From assembly GCA_020844525.1 (NCBI GenBank), contig JAJGAH010000179.1, positions 1 to 5,727 of the forward strand: 5,727 nt of DNA. Direction: 5' to 3'. Position 1 is the first letter of the stretch; each line of letters begins with the position of its first letter. Positions 5,485 to 5,727 of the stretch are shown here, in pieces. Both the position numbers and the translations under genes were made by a program. The notes under the pieces are model-generated. The model ran no database searches and had not been told where the DNA came from. It worked only from the letters and a program-made list of their open reading frames with translations. The DNA comes from Eubacterium sp. (GTDB taxonomy: Bacteria; Bacillota; Clostridia; Lachnospirales; Lachnospiraceae).

Positions 5485-5727
5485 TTACGATTTTGCGCCG
5501 GAAAGCACACCGCGGAAATAATCCATTGCCTTTGTTTTCTGGAATACAACTATCAACAGAGCCGCAATTACCGTTCCTCCAATGGTAGATACAAGAAATG
5601 GGAGCACAAATGTGAAGAGTGCAGCCGGCTTACCCAAAACCAGAACAGCGATCGGGTATGCGAGCATTCCACCCAGAACACCTGTACCCAGCACCTCTGC
5701 AAAATATGTGGGAATCAGTTTCTTTGT
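5485..5727 (-). CDS. thiW: ThiW-family ECF transporter S component (C-terminal part)
   Basis: The reading frame is open from the window edge and ends at TAA 5485-5487, giving the last 80 residues; the N-terminal half lies outside. The fragment begins TKKLIPTYFAEVLGTGVLGG and holds two hydrophobic segments, roughly residues 13-33 (LGTGVLGGMLAYPIAVLVLG) and 37-63 (LFTFVLPFLVSTIGGTVIAA and beyond). A short basic tail follows (QKTKAMDYFRGVLSGAKS). The E-V-L/I-G-T-G, Y-P-[IV]-A-V and PFLVSTIGG patterns match the ThiW family, membrane substrate-binding subunits of energy-coupling-factor importers assigned to the thiamin thiazole precursor by genomic context. Adjacency to thiD supports this. The GTG at 5694 is an internal valine, not a start. 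The energising EcfAT subunits are not in the window, as is normal for group II S components. Confidence 0.82.
   Translation of the reverse strand, partial: TKKLIPTYFAEVLGTGVLGGMLAYPIAVLVLGKPAALFTFVLPFLVSTIGGTVIAALLIVVFQKTKAMDYFRGVLSGAKS

Overview
The window reads as chromosome from a fermentative, mostly anaerobic Firmicute, perhaps a gut Clostridia or Erysipelotrichia relative. The grounds are the oxygen-sensitive pyruvate formate-lyase (PFL) pair, an FNR-type iron-sulfur regulator, a ThiW-type thiamin-precursor transporter subunit (mainly a Firmicutes family) and strong GGAGG-like ribosome sites. The species cannot be named from the sequence alone. All recognisable genes lie on the minus strand, so transcription runs from high to low coordinates.

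In transcription order: the C-terminal 80 residues of thiW (5485-5727, entering from outside), thiD (4538-5359), an FNR/CRP-family regulator (3628-4338), pflA (2683-3429) and pflB (423-2686). The first two belong to thiamin-precursor uptake and pyrimidine phosphorylation. The other three look like a self-contained anaerobic fermentation module. The regulator has an N-terminal cysteine cluster and the ExxSR recognition helix of E. coli FNR. Between it and pflA lies a perfect FNR box (TTGAT-TGCA-ATCAA), and an extended -10 is placed so that the box centre falls at about -41.5. pflA and pflB then overlap by four bases (ATGA), with the activase gene first, the reverse of the usual order.

Two points stand out. 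First, pflB as given is broken by a one-base deletion after codon 119; everything else about it, including the active-site cysteines and the radical glycine, is intact. Second, every transcript reaching pflA must pass a 14-bp hairpin followed by a U-rich tract in the pflA leader. A 33-codon ORF with its own ribosome site runs through that hairpin, so the FNR-controlled operon may also be attenuated.

The 422 bases downstream of pflB hold no gene I can support. They contain a succession of nested hairpins: an ornate GC-rich block closed by an 11-bp inverted repeat (250-422), a probable pflB terminator (178-231) and a long cruciform-like inverted repeat (20-79). Positions 90-177 are AT-rich and show nothing beyond short AATTTCA repeats.
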